Positions 1 through 11,217 of a DNA stretch of 64,000 nt are shown in pieces. The translations under genes were made by a program, and so were the position numbers. Each line of letters starts with the position of its first letter. The stretch's first letter is position 1. The notes beneath the pieces were generated by a model, which saw only the letters and a program-made list of their open reading frames with translations, did no database searches and was not told the origin of the DNA. The DNA comes from Casuarina equisetifolia (lineage: Eukaryota; Streptophyta; Magnoliopsida; Fagales; Casuarinaceae), in assembly GCA_028551475.1 (NCBI GenBank), contig CM052362.1, positions 12,426,316 through 12,490,315 on the forward strand. Reading direction: 5' to 3'.

Positions 1-185
1 GTCTTGTCAAATTTTAATTACCCACAAATAACTAGGAAATCCTAAGATGGTGGATCAACTGTTAACTAAAAGGTATCAATACTAATATACTTGTAATTTT
101 GCTCCAAAGGCATTGTGGAATGTTTGTTTCTAGCCAATCCACACTCTAAAATGAGCTCAAGAGCATATTCCTTAATTTTTTTTTA
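1..185 (-). pseudogene. Copia reverse transcriptase C-terminal fragment
   Basis: On the minus strand bases 185-85 read KEYALELILECGLA followed by a PLEQN-like motif. This matches the copia RT stretch that precedes the Pro-(hydrophobic)-Glu block. Bases further left continue weakly towards the next RT block but are frameshifted. The fragment is cut by the window edge. No intact ORF remains. Confidence 0.55.
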
Positions 186-813
186 TTGTATCTTAACTTT
201 AAGGAAGTATTTAATTTGGCTAAGGCCACTTTTGTGAAATTTAAAGTTCAAATGATCTTATGTACAATTACACTTTAATTCTTGAATCTCCTTAGCCATA
301 GAAGTAAGTTATCTAGGATTAAGAACCACCTCTTAACAATAGGTAGGTTCAATGGTGGTAGAAATGGAAGTAATAAAGTGGCAATGTTGAAAGGTCAGGT
401 GATGGCAAGAGAGTACACAAGATATTGATTATGAAGTAAAAGGTATAGATGAAATGGGGAAAATATAATCAGTAGACTAAAAAAAGGGATGGATGGGACC
501 AATTAGACTAATGAGGAGTAAAGGAAGAGACAAGTCTAGGTAAAATGGCTAGTGGTAAATCAATAGGGGTTATAATAGGAATATGTGCATCTTTAGGGAT
601 TATTATAACGCGAGGGCATCATAGGGGACTATAATGGGTGATAAAGGACTATGTATGTTAATGCCATGAACAATATGATTGGATCTAAAAGGCATATGAT
701 TGGAGAACTTTTTATTCAAACAAGCCTACAAATCCTAAACACTAGTCATGTGAGTGAATTGCTTGTAGAGATCTAGTGAAAGAGATGTAAAAAGCTAAGA
801 AATAACAATTCCA

Positions 814-1134
814 TTACATCTTTCCCTTATAGGTATTAGGGTGAACTGGGGTTGGATCTAGTAAAAAGCCATCAACTAGTTTGAATTTGTTCTTCCCTAA
901 TAACAATAGCTTTATGTCTTTAATCCAAGCTACAAAATTGGTGGCTTTAATAAGTTTTTTAGTGACAATCAACACCCTAGTTGATTCATTGGGATGTAGA
1001 AATAAAATGTCCCCTTGTTGCATTGGTGCTATAAAAGGTTTACTAGAGGTAGGTGCTAAAGAACAATTGCCTTTGCCTTGTGGTGGAGGATCATCCTTGT
1101 GCTTCTTCTCATCATTTCTAACAACCATCAACAA
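814..1134 (-). pseudogene. Copia gag N-terminal domain (remnant)
   Basis: A 106-residue open stretch on the minus strand. Its middle reads LFLHPNESTRVLIVTKKL, then NFVAWIKDIKLLLLGKNKF and VDGF. This is the N-terminal copia gag module in which LHPSDNPG is followed by NYxxWSRAMRIAL and KNKLGFVDG. It lies about 640 bases downstream, on the minus strand, of the primer-binding site at 1756-1771, as expected for the start of gag after a leader. The ORF then breaks, so it is a dead fragment. Confidence 0.8.
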
Positions 1135-1771
1135 GAATTTGTCAAAGAAAACTGGTTCAAGTTGTTATTTATGAGGTAACTACAAGAGGCATGCAATGTG
1201 TTTGACAAAATGCCTATTTAGAAACACAACAAACTAGATGAAAAAGAAAGCTCGAGATGCCCATAAAGTGTTCAAGAAAATATTGCATAAAGAATTGAAA
1301 CAAGTTTTGGACCATATGTAGTAGAGGAAAAAAAAAACACAAGAGACTTGGTTTTGAAACAAAAAATGGATTTAAACAAGTTGAAGAACTAGATTCAACA
1401 AGAGAACATAAAATGGATGGAAAAAAAAAAACTCCAAACAAAAAATGGCTTAAAATGATAGTGTGGGAGTGAAAACTATGGGTAAGCTATCAAGAAAGAG
1501 TATTAACCTACTTTTAATGACATGATAAGAAGAACACCAACATATAGATTAAAAGAACGCTCAATCAATACTCACTTGTGTTCTACATTACAAGAGAAAA
1601 ATGAAGTGAGTTTAAAACTAAATATACAAGTATTCTAATTGCTATATTCTATTATCCAAAGGTCCATAGCATGACATGAGTGATGCTATTATCCATAGTA
1701 TAACAAGCCTACACCCATTTTCTCAACATTTGGATCTAAGGGCTTATGTCTTAATGCCTCTAATACTAAGT

Positions 1772-2144
1772 TGAAACAGATAATCAAAAGGAAACCAAAG
1801 GAATTGAAACATAGAAATTGTATGAATTGGAATTTTTTGGATTTTCTTGGATAATAACAATCAATTGTAATATACGTAGATAGATAAATTAATTACAAAT
1901 AAAACATATTTTGTTACAAAACTATAAGAAAGGTAAAATATGGGAAGAAAGAGAGAAATATGCCAATGAGTATGTGTAAATAATACTATATTCTAATGTG
2001 AAACAATGTATATAGAAATGTCCACATTTATAGACTTATGGTCCTAAACTAAGAAAAGAATACAATGAATACAAAGAATAACCACAGAATAATCCCAATG
2101 CTAATTCTAGTGATGTATCCAATGTTTCATCATATTTATTAACA
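1772..2144 (-). repeat. Copia long terminal repeat with primer-binding site
   Basis: On the minus strand this begins TGTTAATAAATATG directly after a purine-rich tract (AAAGAGGAG) and ends in TTTCA, the usual TG...CA limits. It is followed at 1771-1756 by TTAGTATTAGAGGC, a mutated form of the Met-tRNA primer site TGGTATCAGAGC. A TATA-like TCTATAAATG on the minus strand lies near 2022-2032. Size is about 373 bases. Only one copy is in view, so the boundaries come from the motifs. Confidence 0.65.
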
Positions 2145-2159
2145 CTCCTCTTTAAGCTG

Positions 2160-2880
2160 GAGATTTGAATAAATCAAATACTCTAAGCTTAGATAAAAGA
2201 TGACAATGTTGTTTATTACAAAAAGCTTTGGTCAAATAACAATAGGTTGCTTTTTAGTACATATGTGGCATGTCGCAATAATACCCTGCTGGAGCTTTTC
2301 ATTGACATGTAGCATTCTACCTTGATATGCTTTGTATGCTTATGAAATATTATATTTGTTGCTATTTTTTAACAACCTCATTGTCACAAAAGAGCAAAAC
2401 TGATCCACGCTATCTAACACATGGTAACTTGCACAACTCTATACTTTACTTTTGCTGATAAAAAAAGACAATTGGTTGTTTCTTTCATCACCATTCTATC
2501 AAGGAACTTTCAAGCACAATACAAGAGTTAGTTGTAGATCTTCTCATCATAGGGCATGTGCTATTATTTGAGTTACATAAGGCTTGCAATTCAAATTTGA
2601 AGGAAGAAGGAAACATGATGCCAAGACTTAGACAACTCTTTATGTATTTTATAACTTTTATTATTGTTTCCATATGTGATTGCTTTGGGCCATGTATGAA
2701 TTGACTAAATAATTGAACCAAAAAAGTGATATTTGGCCTAGTGAGAGTCAAGTATATTAATCTACCAACTAGCCTCTAGTAAGTTGAAGGATCCTTAAGT
2801 GGTAGATTGTCCACCTTTTCTTGGAACTAACATCATATTCTATACTTGTAAATTTTTTGCTTTGCTCCATCAAGATAATA
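2160..2880 (-). pseudogene. Copia RT/RNase H C-terminal remnant
   Basis: The minus strand carries a 78-codon-plus open piece (2751-2488) reading LTRPNITFLVQLFSQFIHGP and later RRSTTNSCIVLESSLIEW. These match the copia RT-RNase H region (TRPDISFAVQxLSQFM; CPDTRRSTTGYCVFLGxxLISW). Weaker matches continue on both sides: an RT stretch to about 2880, and RNase H/C-terminal remains down to 2160, where a polypurine tract and the LTR follow. Several stops and frameshifts show it is inactive. Confidence 0.8.
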
Positions 2881-4326
2881 GATGGTTTGGAACTTACAAG
2901 TCTTGCTTTCGATATTAACTCTAGCATATACTTGTGCTAGCTTAATGATATTTGATGTTGCATTGGCTCCAACTGGGATTCAATGGATTCGCATAGAATT
3001 GGTGGGAGAAACGTCATCATGTTCTTCTGTTTTGGAGCACGGTATGGGGTGCAAAAACTTTTGTGGAAGATAATGATGTGGCATCCTCGGCAGACATGGC
3101 GACCAAGGTAGACTCTCGTCTGTCTAACAAAAGCAAGGGTAGGTGGGGGAAGAAGGTGTTGGAGATTGATATTGCGCTAACTTGGTGCTGATGTGGAACT
3201 CATTTGGTGGAGATTGATGTCCGGATGGCACCCACTTCGGTGCATCCATGAGGGGACCGAACCCTGAGTTGCAGGAAAAAGAGAGCATTCTAGGTCCTAT
3301 CCCTCCATCACTGCATCCTTACACCAGAAGGTTAAGAAAGCTTAGCAGAAACTAGTCGACCGTTGACCCCATGCGTTACTGACAAAGGATGATGCGATCT
3401 ACATCGGAGCGGACAACTTTTGACAGAAAATGCAGCGCTCTTGGTGTTTAGTGTTTAGTGTTGAGTAGTACTTTGTTTAGTGTTCGAGTAATAGCAAACG
3501 TTTATAGTTAATGATGTAAACAGTCCTATATTTTCTTATTTTTTAGTTAATAGAAGCAGTATCCAATCAATTTTTGTGGTTGAAATTTTACCCAAGTATA
3601 ACCTGGATTGATGCAATAGAACGTATTCAATCCATTTATGAAATTTCTTTAAGGCAGTAAAAATATTAGCTGGAGAGAATTGAATTTCAGGCACTGATAC
3701 TGATTTAGTATACAAATTCAAGGAAATTTTGTCCAAATACAATGCCAATTTATAAAATATTATGTTCTATTCAACTTTGAGCATTTACTGTAGTTATCAC
3801 ATAGGAAACACGACCGTGATGGACAGAGAAAAAGTGTTGTAACATAGATCGATGATAGGAGGGTGCTTTTTCCTCTTTTTGTAAAGCACAAGCAGTGTTG
3901 GTATGAAGTAGATTTTGAAAAGTACAATTCACGCATAAGTGTACACTTTAAAGATCGAAAGTTAACTCGCCATGCTAAAGGAGCTTGAGTCAAGGTTGGA
4001 AGCCGTGTGGCAAACAAGCCAATCACCTAACCGACACACAAGATGCAGGTAAGTAATATCATCAAGATACGTGAATTAGAAGTCACCGCTAGGTGCCAAT
4101 AATTGCTTCTATAACAAAAAAAGAGACATCAGAATGTGGACTTCGGATAAGCATTCTCAAATCTCAGAGTTCGGGTATACTAGACTTACATAGTCCATAT
4201 AATTTATTCAGGATCCACACCAATCCATCAAACAAGCTGCACAAGTCCTCCAAGCATATAAAAAGCACATAAATACTTCAATGGGGTGACGCCTCCGACT
4301 GTGAAGTGAAAGAAAAACTTTAGAAA
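2881..4326. other. Intergenic DNA between copia debris and the b561 3' end
   Basis: No gene recognised. Bases about 2950-3440 are less AT-rich than the surroundings and show short open pieces on the plus strand that match nothing I know. This may be a captured gene or retroelement fragment. Bases 3500-4326 are ordinary AT-rich DNA and probably include the 3' untranslated region of the minus-strand cytochrome b561 gene. Confidence 0.4.
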
Positions 4327-5666
4327 TCACGGTCTCACACGGTAAGCGGTGAAAGCGGCAGAAAGATCAACAAGGATGCCAAAGAGTAGGATTGTTAGTC
4401 CCGTAAAGTTGATCAAACGCAATTCATGGGCATTCTGAAGATTCAAGAAAGTAGTTTTCTCCATCAACCCGGTCAGAGCCGCGCCTACCGCCATGTACAG
4501 GAGTGCCCTACCAAGACTTCCATGCCATGGGGCAAGTCTATACTTTATGTGGTCTGAATTTTGTAGACACATGAATACGCTGAGACCAAAGAGCCACTAC
4601 AAAACAAATTACGGGGACGAAACAACTTTAGCAAAGAAAAAATCTGGACGACTACCAAAACATCAGGCCATAAGGCTTCCCAAAAATTGAGATGTTGCCA
4701 CAGAAGGTTTATATTTGTTCGTGGAATGGGGTTACAAAGGAAATAGGGGAGACATGCCAACAAATGACATTCTTGATTCGGGGCAATATCACGCAGCAGC
4801 AACGGACTGTAGCTGCTTGATTATTATTCAAGACGATGTGCTATCTAAGTCCCAGGTTTTCTGTTTTAATTTCTTTTCTTGTCCCCTTTTTCTCCCTCTT
4901 TTAAAGTCAAGTTCAAACAAATTTGCTGGTACACCCGGCTTCTTACCTGCAAGCAAAACAAGCATATAGTGGTAATGCCAATCCACGAATGCAAGCTATT
5001 CAGATCCGCAAGGTTTAGCATACGATGGTACTTGAAAACAGCGGATATCCCAACAATTCCCAGAGTTATGGCAATCAGGTTTAGCGTCATGTGAACAAAC
5101 TTCTGAGTTTCATGATTCTGTCCTGTCTTGTATGCCATCATCGCTGCTCATGGCACCAATTTCGATAGTATTAGCATTATCTACAAACGATAAAAATCGA
5201 TAATTCCAATTAAAATTATGGAGCCATTGGTCCCTAAAGGCTCAAAACTTAAAACAAGAAAAAATCAGACAGAAGCAAGATTCTGAATTTGGAATCTTTT
5301 CTCTTCCCAGCTAAATTTCAGCACCAGAAAAACATCATCTATAGCCACAGAGAAAGGTAAGTACCTTCACCACCAATAAAAATAAGACCAAAGAACATAA
5401 GAAACGGGTGAACCTGCCAAGAAAAATAAAAGACAAGATTAAAGATTTCCCACCAAACGTAGCATGTATTGGAACTAACATTATTGGGAAGCAAATGGTA
5501 AACAATGTGTTACGTTGAAAACTTGATTTGCAGTCTCAGAATCATAACTGAGGCCCTCCCTGTAACGTAATAACCAGATAAGCATGAGAACTAAAGCTGT
5601 GAGGCCAGTGACGTGTGCAAAACTGGTTACACGTTGTCCCTGGTTCCGGTAGTAGTATGGATCCAT
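4327..5666 (-). CDS. CYB561D: Cytochrome b561 / transmembrane ascorbate ferrireductase
   Basis: Four exons on the minus strand: 5666-5514, 5413-5365, 5143-4947 and 4596-4327 (669 nt, 222 aa), all with GT-AG introns and phases that close. The protein is a small multi-helix membrane protein of the cytochrome b561 family. Members pass electrons from ascorbate through two b hemes across a membrane to monodehydroascorbate or ferric iron. All four heme histidines expected of the family are visible: His53 (VHPFLMFFG), His85 (FVHMTLN), His119 (LHSWIG) and His158 (APWHGSLG). Helix 1 carries TGLTALVLMLIWLLRYREG. Length and features resemble Arabidopsis ascorbate ferrireductase 4, so the symbol is by similarity only. 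The start is the first Met of exon 1. Exon 1 and its upstream DNA are duplicated at 11218-11367. Membrane location (tonoplast or other) cannot be read from the sequence. Confidence 0.9.
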
Positions 5667-6036
5667 GGAAGGTGGGGGAGATAGAAGTTAAACTGATGAA
5701 GAAAAAAAATCTGTAGCTTAAATTGATTCCCCTCGTTTCTGAAAGTATTGTAGTCCTTGAGGTTCTTATAGAGATGTGTTCTCTTATGCCTAAAGAGTGA
5801 ATTCATTCTTAGGATTGCTTGTTGGGTTTGGTATCTCGAATGAAGAAACTTTGTGCTTTAGCAAAGCATCAAAAAGAAAAACTCAGCAAGCTCTAGTCGT
5901 ACAAAGGTATATATTCTCTTCCACTCACTTGACGAGCTTTGAGTCTACACTGAGGATTTAGTGTCCTGTAGTTCTTGATGGCCTACACAACTATGGCTCA
6001 CGAGCGATGAGATTGACAAAGTTAGACTATGAACAT

Positions 6037-6320
6037 TATGTAAAAGACGAGAGTCTCAAATTGAAAATTAAGATTTGTAAGGTTAAATATAAATTAAAAG
6101 AGAATTCTTCAACTCTTGAACTAGCTTTTGGGTTGGGCCTTTATGGCCTTCTAACTTGCTATCAGAGTCTAGGTTGAATCTATTCTATCCTGTGCGACCT
6201 TAAGCTCAATGATGCTCGGTTTACAAGAGAGTATGTGGAAGATGAGAGTCCCACATTGAAAATTAAGACCCTCTAACTCTTGAGTTAACTTTTGGGTTGG
6301 GCCTTTGTGACCTTCTAGCT
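6037..6320 (+). mobile_element. TRIM-1, miniature LTR retrotransposon
   Basis: Two short direct repeats, about 6037-6155 and 6232-6320, share TATGT(A/G)(A/G)AAGA(C/T)GAGAGTC and the closing GGGTTGGGCCTT phrase. After the first lies TGCTATCAGAGTC (6157-6169), a near match to the Met-tRNA primer site. A purine-rich ACAAGAGAG precedes the second. The five bases AACAT flank both sides (6032-6036 and 6321-6325). Unit B has the uninterrupted site (GAACATGACAGC near 11709). It has no coding capacity, so any movement would have used enzymes from another element. Confidence 0.85.
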
Positions 6321-6342
6321 AACATGATAGCTTGAACATTTT

Positions 6343-6421
6343 AGCTTTTTTTTTTTTGTTTTTTGTTTTTTTGTTCTTTTCTCTTTTTTGTTTTTTGTTT
6401 TTTGTTTTTTGTTCTTTTCTA
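6343..6421. repeat. T-rich low-complexity tract (TTTTTTG-type repeats)
   Basis: A run of T-tracts broken by single G or C, with a repeated 7-8 base unit of the TTTTTTG kind. It lies in the upstream region of the b561 gene. Unit B has a shorter T-rich stretch at the equivalent place (about 11738-11770), so the tract has changed length since the duplication. Confidence 0.8.
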
Positions 6422-8226
6422 TTGAATTTCGTTAGAAGCATAGCTATTCAAGATCGGACAAATATGTTTGGCTGAATCGGAATGGTAATTAGGAAAGCAG
6501 ATCACAAAGGGTAGGAATAGCTTCAAAATTTTAAAAAATATAAAATGCCAAGGGAGAGAGTGTGAAAGAGAAACAATCAAAGAAAAAAGACTTGAATAAG
6601 CATGTATATGTGATACTAGTGACTCTGATGACTAAAGGTGTAATCGACTAGCTCAATAGCAATTGAAGAGATGGGCAATCTACAGAATTGGATTGAATAG
6701 GAATGATTACTATACGACAAAAGCACCCAGACACATGAAAATATATGTTGGAAAAGTAGATCCCAGCAGATCGTAAACGCATGAATCGTAAACACTGATA
6801 AATGTGTCACGTACTCATAATGAAAGCTAAAGAATCCTAGGCAAGTGAATGCCAACTTTACACTATACTAAATTCTTCTATTACTACTTTAGTATCCAGC
6901 ACTGCGCCAATATTAGATGGGTATGTAGACGTTTGGATTCTATGGGTACGTGGCTGTATGCTGGTACATAGTGTGTGGAAGTCAACCAATTATAGACCGT
7001 CATAATAGCTGAAAAGCGATCGGATAATTGTGCTTATTAACCCCAAGAACAGTGCACATGATTGGCCATGCTCTAAGTACAGGTGAAAAGCACTACAAAA
7101 AAAAGTTTTAGGGCTCTAAGATAGCCTAACACAAGTTACTGTAGTTAGCTTTACTAGGTTTCTTACTGGATTTTAGTTTTCCAAGTAGTCTGGATCGCGG
7201 CAGGAAGGTTAATTTCTCACGTTATGGACATGCTTGTATCAGTGTTCAAAACGATCGTAAACCATCCAAGCTTGGCACCTAATACACCCAAGTTATTTTG
7301 GAGGAAGAGAAGGGACTTATTCAGAACATGTGGTATCTTTTAGTAAGCCATTACTCTCTCGGGATTCAGGATATGTTCTAGAACAATGGTAATCATCTCA
7401 AGCCTTAACTTTAATTGACCCAGGTGAAAAGCGAAATTCGTACGGTGGATAAAGAGCTAGATAGAGAAACTCAAAAATATGAAAAATTTTGGGATTTCTA
7501 TTCTCTCTGCAGCGATTAATTAATTAATGTGTTAGATGGGCTTTTATAGATGAATACAGGTGGATTTGATTGTTTCTTAGTCAAACTTCAATAAAATTGA
7601 ATCAAAATCAGGCAAGTTGAATTAAGATCAGATAGGATTAATCTAATCTTCCGATTGACACTTTCAGTGGGGAGACGACTACTTCACGTTGTACAAAAGA
7701 CTCGCATGCCTAGGGCTAACATGGCTCTAGGCATTGTCTCTACCGCAAACGTGGTGATTCTTAATGATGGGACATTGACATGAATGCTATGATGGTGCTA
7801 TAAACTAATACCCCTCCACAAGTTAAAGGGGTAGATTGTACCATAGCTTTAGAGTAAAGAAATTTAAATTGAGATGCAAAGAGACCTTTGGTGGGGATGC
7901 CATTAAATATCCAAATATCTGAAAATGAGAAATTATACCTTTGCCAAGAACGACATAGTTGAGTGTTAGGGTTGACAATTTATTGATCATATAGATAATA
8001 GTTTCAAATGCAAAATCTTAAAAGTAAAGTAGGATCCCATCATGTGTAAGCATAGACAATCACATTTTGGCAGTATGCTTGTGCTTGCATTATGGGAAAC
8101 CTTTTTGAAAAGGAGCATATGGTTGGAGATGTGTCGACAAATGGCTTGCTTAGCAAGGAATGCCCAAAACTTTGCTTAGAGAAATTCAATCTCCATCAAA
8201 TTAGATAGATTGTTCCCTGATGAAAG

Positions 8227-9420
8227 TGTTGGGAAAATTTGGTTTTAATAAATGCAAAACTTTTAAATTCGTTTCTTTATTTGATTTGATCTATAAATGT
8301 TCTATTCTAAATTGAATTACAATTTGATTTGAATATAGCTAAAATATTTCCTTTCTATTATGATTGATTTAATTTGCATATCATAAAGGAATATTTATAA
8401 GAGTTAATGTCAATTGAATTTTACATTCATAAATATAACCATTCAAATATTGTTGGAATTAATTATGATAAGCAATAGCATATTGTTAGTATAACAATTA
8501 CGGATAAACACTCTACTTATGCATATTATCATAACAAGTGTACGGCAAAAGAATTGCCACATATTACATCAGCAAAAGGTTAACTCAACAAGTTAGGAGT
8601 CAACATGTTCTAGTACAAGGGACCACATTATATTCAAGTTGGACCATTAAAGGAAATGTCGTCATTTCATAAAGACTCGAAAGTTCCAATTAAAGTGCAA
8701 ATCTCCTCTCTCCCATTTGTCTTCCATTCCAAGGAAACCCTAGAGAAGTTAATGGCTAAAATTTTGCAATCTAGCCATTGGATTGACAAGAAATTTTGGG
8801 AAAAGCTTAAGGATTCGTCTATAAAGGATTTGCTTCGATTGATTTCAAAGGTACCTCTCGAAAAGCTACATCAAGCAGTGCAACACGAATTCTGAATCAC
8901 ACCACTCTGATTACTTGGTGACTTTGTTTCATACTTTCTTGTATTAAGTTCTATTGCATTAATTTTACACTATGATCTTCATTTGATAATCTGTTTAAAT
9001 GTAAATTGATTTAGAGCTTATTATTCAGAAACTGTGATTTAGGACTTTCTTTGAAATCATACGTTTTGTGTTTGATTGATATTATATTTGATATTGTAAG
9101 AACTATAAAATAAGAAATTTTGGAGAGAGAAATTTCTGTATTCTGGGTTTAAAGGATATTAAGAATCCTTTGTAATTTGGCTTATTCATAGCCATTTTTT
9201 AGAGAAGGTTTTAGTGGGGAAACTAAAGCAAGGTGGATTAGATGCCAACTTGTGCGCCGAACCACCTCCAAAACTTTCATGTGTTATTTCCTTGCTTGTC
9301 TACTTGTTTGTTTATTTTTTTTAATTAATTGTGATTAGACAAAAAGAAATAAGTAAAAAGAAAATTTGTAGCCTTTATTACCTAATTCAACCCCCTTCTT
9401 AGGTAATTAGGGACCTTTCA
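8227..9420 (+). mobile_element. Solo LTR inserted in copia element A
   Basis: This 1194-base block starts TGTTGGGAAAA and ends GGACCTTTCA (TG...CA). It is flanked by GAAAG (8222-8226) and AAAAG (9421-9425), a target duplication with one mismatch. Unit B has the empty site (TGAAAGTATGAAAC near 13402). A TATA-like AACTATAAAATAAG at about 9099-9112 and the AACCCCCTTCT phrase near the end are typical of copia-type LTRs. The 79-codon ORF inside (8656-8895) matches nothing I know and is probably chance. No partner LTR or internal domain was found, so it is called solo. Confidence 0.8.
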
Positions 9421-9809
9421 AAAAGTATGAAACATTTTGAATATAAAAAAAGAAAAAAATTGATTTTAAGTGGTGAAAAAATAAAGTCATTAAAATTTAG
9501 AAAAATTATCAATGAAACAAACATAATATCTATGACCTCTAAACAATATCTTTTGCAAGGAATATTTATAAGAACAAATCAGGCCAAAATAAAGGAAAAA
9601 AAATTAGAAACTTGGACCTAAAGTCCCTCAATGAGGAGAGAAGAAGCTTGTGACAAAGCTTCTATTTGAAAGAGAGTGATAAAATCATTGGATCATCCAT
9701 TCAAAATACAAGAACGGGTATCTAGTAATGTCTCGAAATTATCAACAAGGAAAGATATGAAAAATACGAATTCGATCACAAGTTATCCATTGTTAAAATA
9801 ATAGCTTTT

Positions 9810-10115
9810 GTTTGTAGAACAAAAGGCTTACATCAAGTATTGTGGTAAAATTTATATAAAGAAAATATCTTTTTAATTCTTAAGGTAACTTTTAAGTATA
9901 ATCTATGGGCCTTTTTAATATGATATCCGAACATAAGTTAAATTTATTCCACTATGTGCAACTTCAACCACAATGTCAGTCAATATCAAGATATGTGTGT
10001 ACGACGAAAGTTCTACATTGAGTATGTGATCTCTTGTGACAAAGTTTAAATTAAGGAAGTGTTCTTTTAATTTTTGAACTAACTTTTGGCTTGAGCCTTT
10101 TAAACTTTCTAACAA
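9810..10115 (+). mobile_element. TRIM-2, miniature LTR retrotransposon
   Basis: Two diverged direct repeats, about 9810-9930 and 9991-10115, share a TTGTAGAAC / TGTACGAC start, a TTAACTTTTxxG block and GGGCCTTTTTAA / GAGCCTTTTAAA. Between them TATGATATCCGAAC (about 9920-9933) is a mutated primer site. CTTTT occurs on each side (9805-9809 and 10116-10120). Unit B lacks the insert and reads straight through near 13775. It is older or more damaged than TRIM-1. Confidence 0.65.
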
Positions 10116-11217
10116 CTTTTCAATGGTATTCCATAACTCAGCAAGAAAAACCAATAAAGGAAGTAGAAAATAGAGCTTGAGCATATAAAAGAGAATTTGA
10201 ATAATTTGAGGGTGATGTTAAAAAATAAACAAAAAGAAAAGATCTCAAGAAGAAGCTAGAAAAGAAGCTAATGTCGATAAAAATACTGCAAAAACATAAA
10301 GGCTAGTAGCTAAAGAGATGGAAATTTAAAGAACACAGAGAAGGATAAAGAGGCCAAGGATGAACATATCGAATTTTTTTTTTCGAACGCCTAACTGGCT
10401 ATTTTTGGGAATGATTAAGGTGATGGAATTATTGGAGGTAGAGTTTGATTGGGTGGGCTATTTTAGCTTGAGAAGGATGAAGAGGCCATGGAGGAGGAAG
10501 ACTTTTGTCGAATGGCTCTAATATCATATAATGGAAACCGAAAGTCGTATGGTGGTTGAAAAGCAAGAATTTTGGGATTTCTATTCTTACTTCAATGATC
10601 AATCAATGTGTTTTATAGATTTTTATAAATGAATACAGATTTGAATTTAATTGCTTTTGAATCAAACTCAAATAAGATTGAATCAAAACTAGATAAGGAG
10701 ATTGATCTAATTTTCTAGTTGACATTTTCAGGAAGGAGACGGTTGTTCTACGTTTTGCTGAAGACTCGCATACCTAGGACTAACGTGGCCCTAGGCATTG
10801 ACGCTATCGCAGAAATGACGGTTCTTACTGACGTGGTGCTAACTCGGATCCTCATTTGGCACTGTCCATCAATACGAACTATATGAGCAAAAGGAGAGCA
10901 ACATATAAGACTGCTACTCTCCTTTTACAACAGTACATGATTAGCGTATTCTGAATTATCAAAGCAAAGATTAGCTTGCCTTCACCAGTTCACACTACCA
11001 GGAAAGTCTCCATAACCTCCTCTCACCACTTAATAGTTTTAGTTTAAGGATCCCTAGCGTCGAAAAGGACACGAGAGGCTTGGGTGGGACCTTACCTAGT
11101 AAATCTCCTCCCCACATTGACACCAAGACATTGGATACCAATTGACATTCATTGCGTGGTTCGCAAGAAAGCCATCTCAAGGTACTTAAAGCCAGCAAAT
11201 GGAAAACAATGTCTTAC

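Larger units (their letters stand above)
1..2880 (-). mobile_element. Decayed Ty1/copia retrotransposon pieces (pol-LTR-gag order)
   Basis: Read on the minus strand from right to left, this holds the end of a copia pol (2880-2160), one LTR (2144-1772), a Met-tRNA-like primer site, a copia gag start (1134-814) and a copia reverse-transcriptase tail (about 185-85) running off the window edge. All pieces carry stops or frameshifts. Pol before the LTR and gag after it mean two head-to-tail elements sharing one LTR, as unequal recombination between LTRs would leave. Only about 630 bases separate the gag start from the second RT tail, so the left element has lost most of gag-pol. Family assignment rests on protein motifs and is strong; the recombination history is inferred. 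Confidence 0.8.
7425..10876 (-). mobile_element. Decayed Ty1/copia element A with both LTRs
   Basis: On the minus strand the 5' LTR is about 10876-10532, followed by a primer-site match TGATATTAGAGCC (near 10527-10515). The 3' LTR is about 7812-7425, preceded by an AACTTGTGGAGGGG purine tract (7824-7811). Internal DNA at about 8220-7860 translates in pieces to copia integrase motifs: a (C)PYTPQQNG-like block, then FAFETIIYMINK and SHFQIFGYL. Most of gag and RT is missing. The two LTRs have clearly drifted apart (many differences and indels), so the insertion is old. It is nested with a solo LTR (8227-9420) and TRIM-2 (9810-10115), and is duplicated as element B. Confidence 0.75.
5489..11190. 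repeat. Tandem segmental duplication, unit A
   Basis: This block is repeated in order as unit B (11191-15680). Matching landmarks: b561 exon 1 (5514-5666 / 11218-11367); its upstream DNA (5670-7420 / 11370-12735); a copia element (7425-10876 / 12737-14595); and a tail with the shared phrases ACACTACC and GACACCAAGACATTGGATAC (10985-11190 / 14705-14810 plus 15578-15680). Unit A also holds insertions missing from B: TRIMs at 6037-6320 and 9810-10115, and a solo LTR at 8227-9420. Boundaries are good to a few tens of bases. Confidence 0.85.

Noticed and set aside
5143-5365. Possible pseudogene status of the b561 gene because of nearby transposons
   Set aside because: All four exons, splice sites and heme histidines are intact.
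6157-6169. Sequence resembling a tRNA 3' complement as a tRNA gene
   Set aside because: It is only the short primer-binding site of a TRIM; no cloverleaf surrounds it. The same holds for similar sites at 1756, 10515, 14240 and 22920.
8656-8895. 79-codon ORF as a small gene
   Set aside because: It lies inside the solo LTR at 8227-9420 and matches no known protein.
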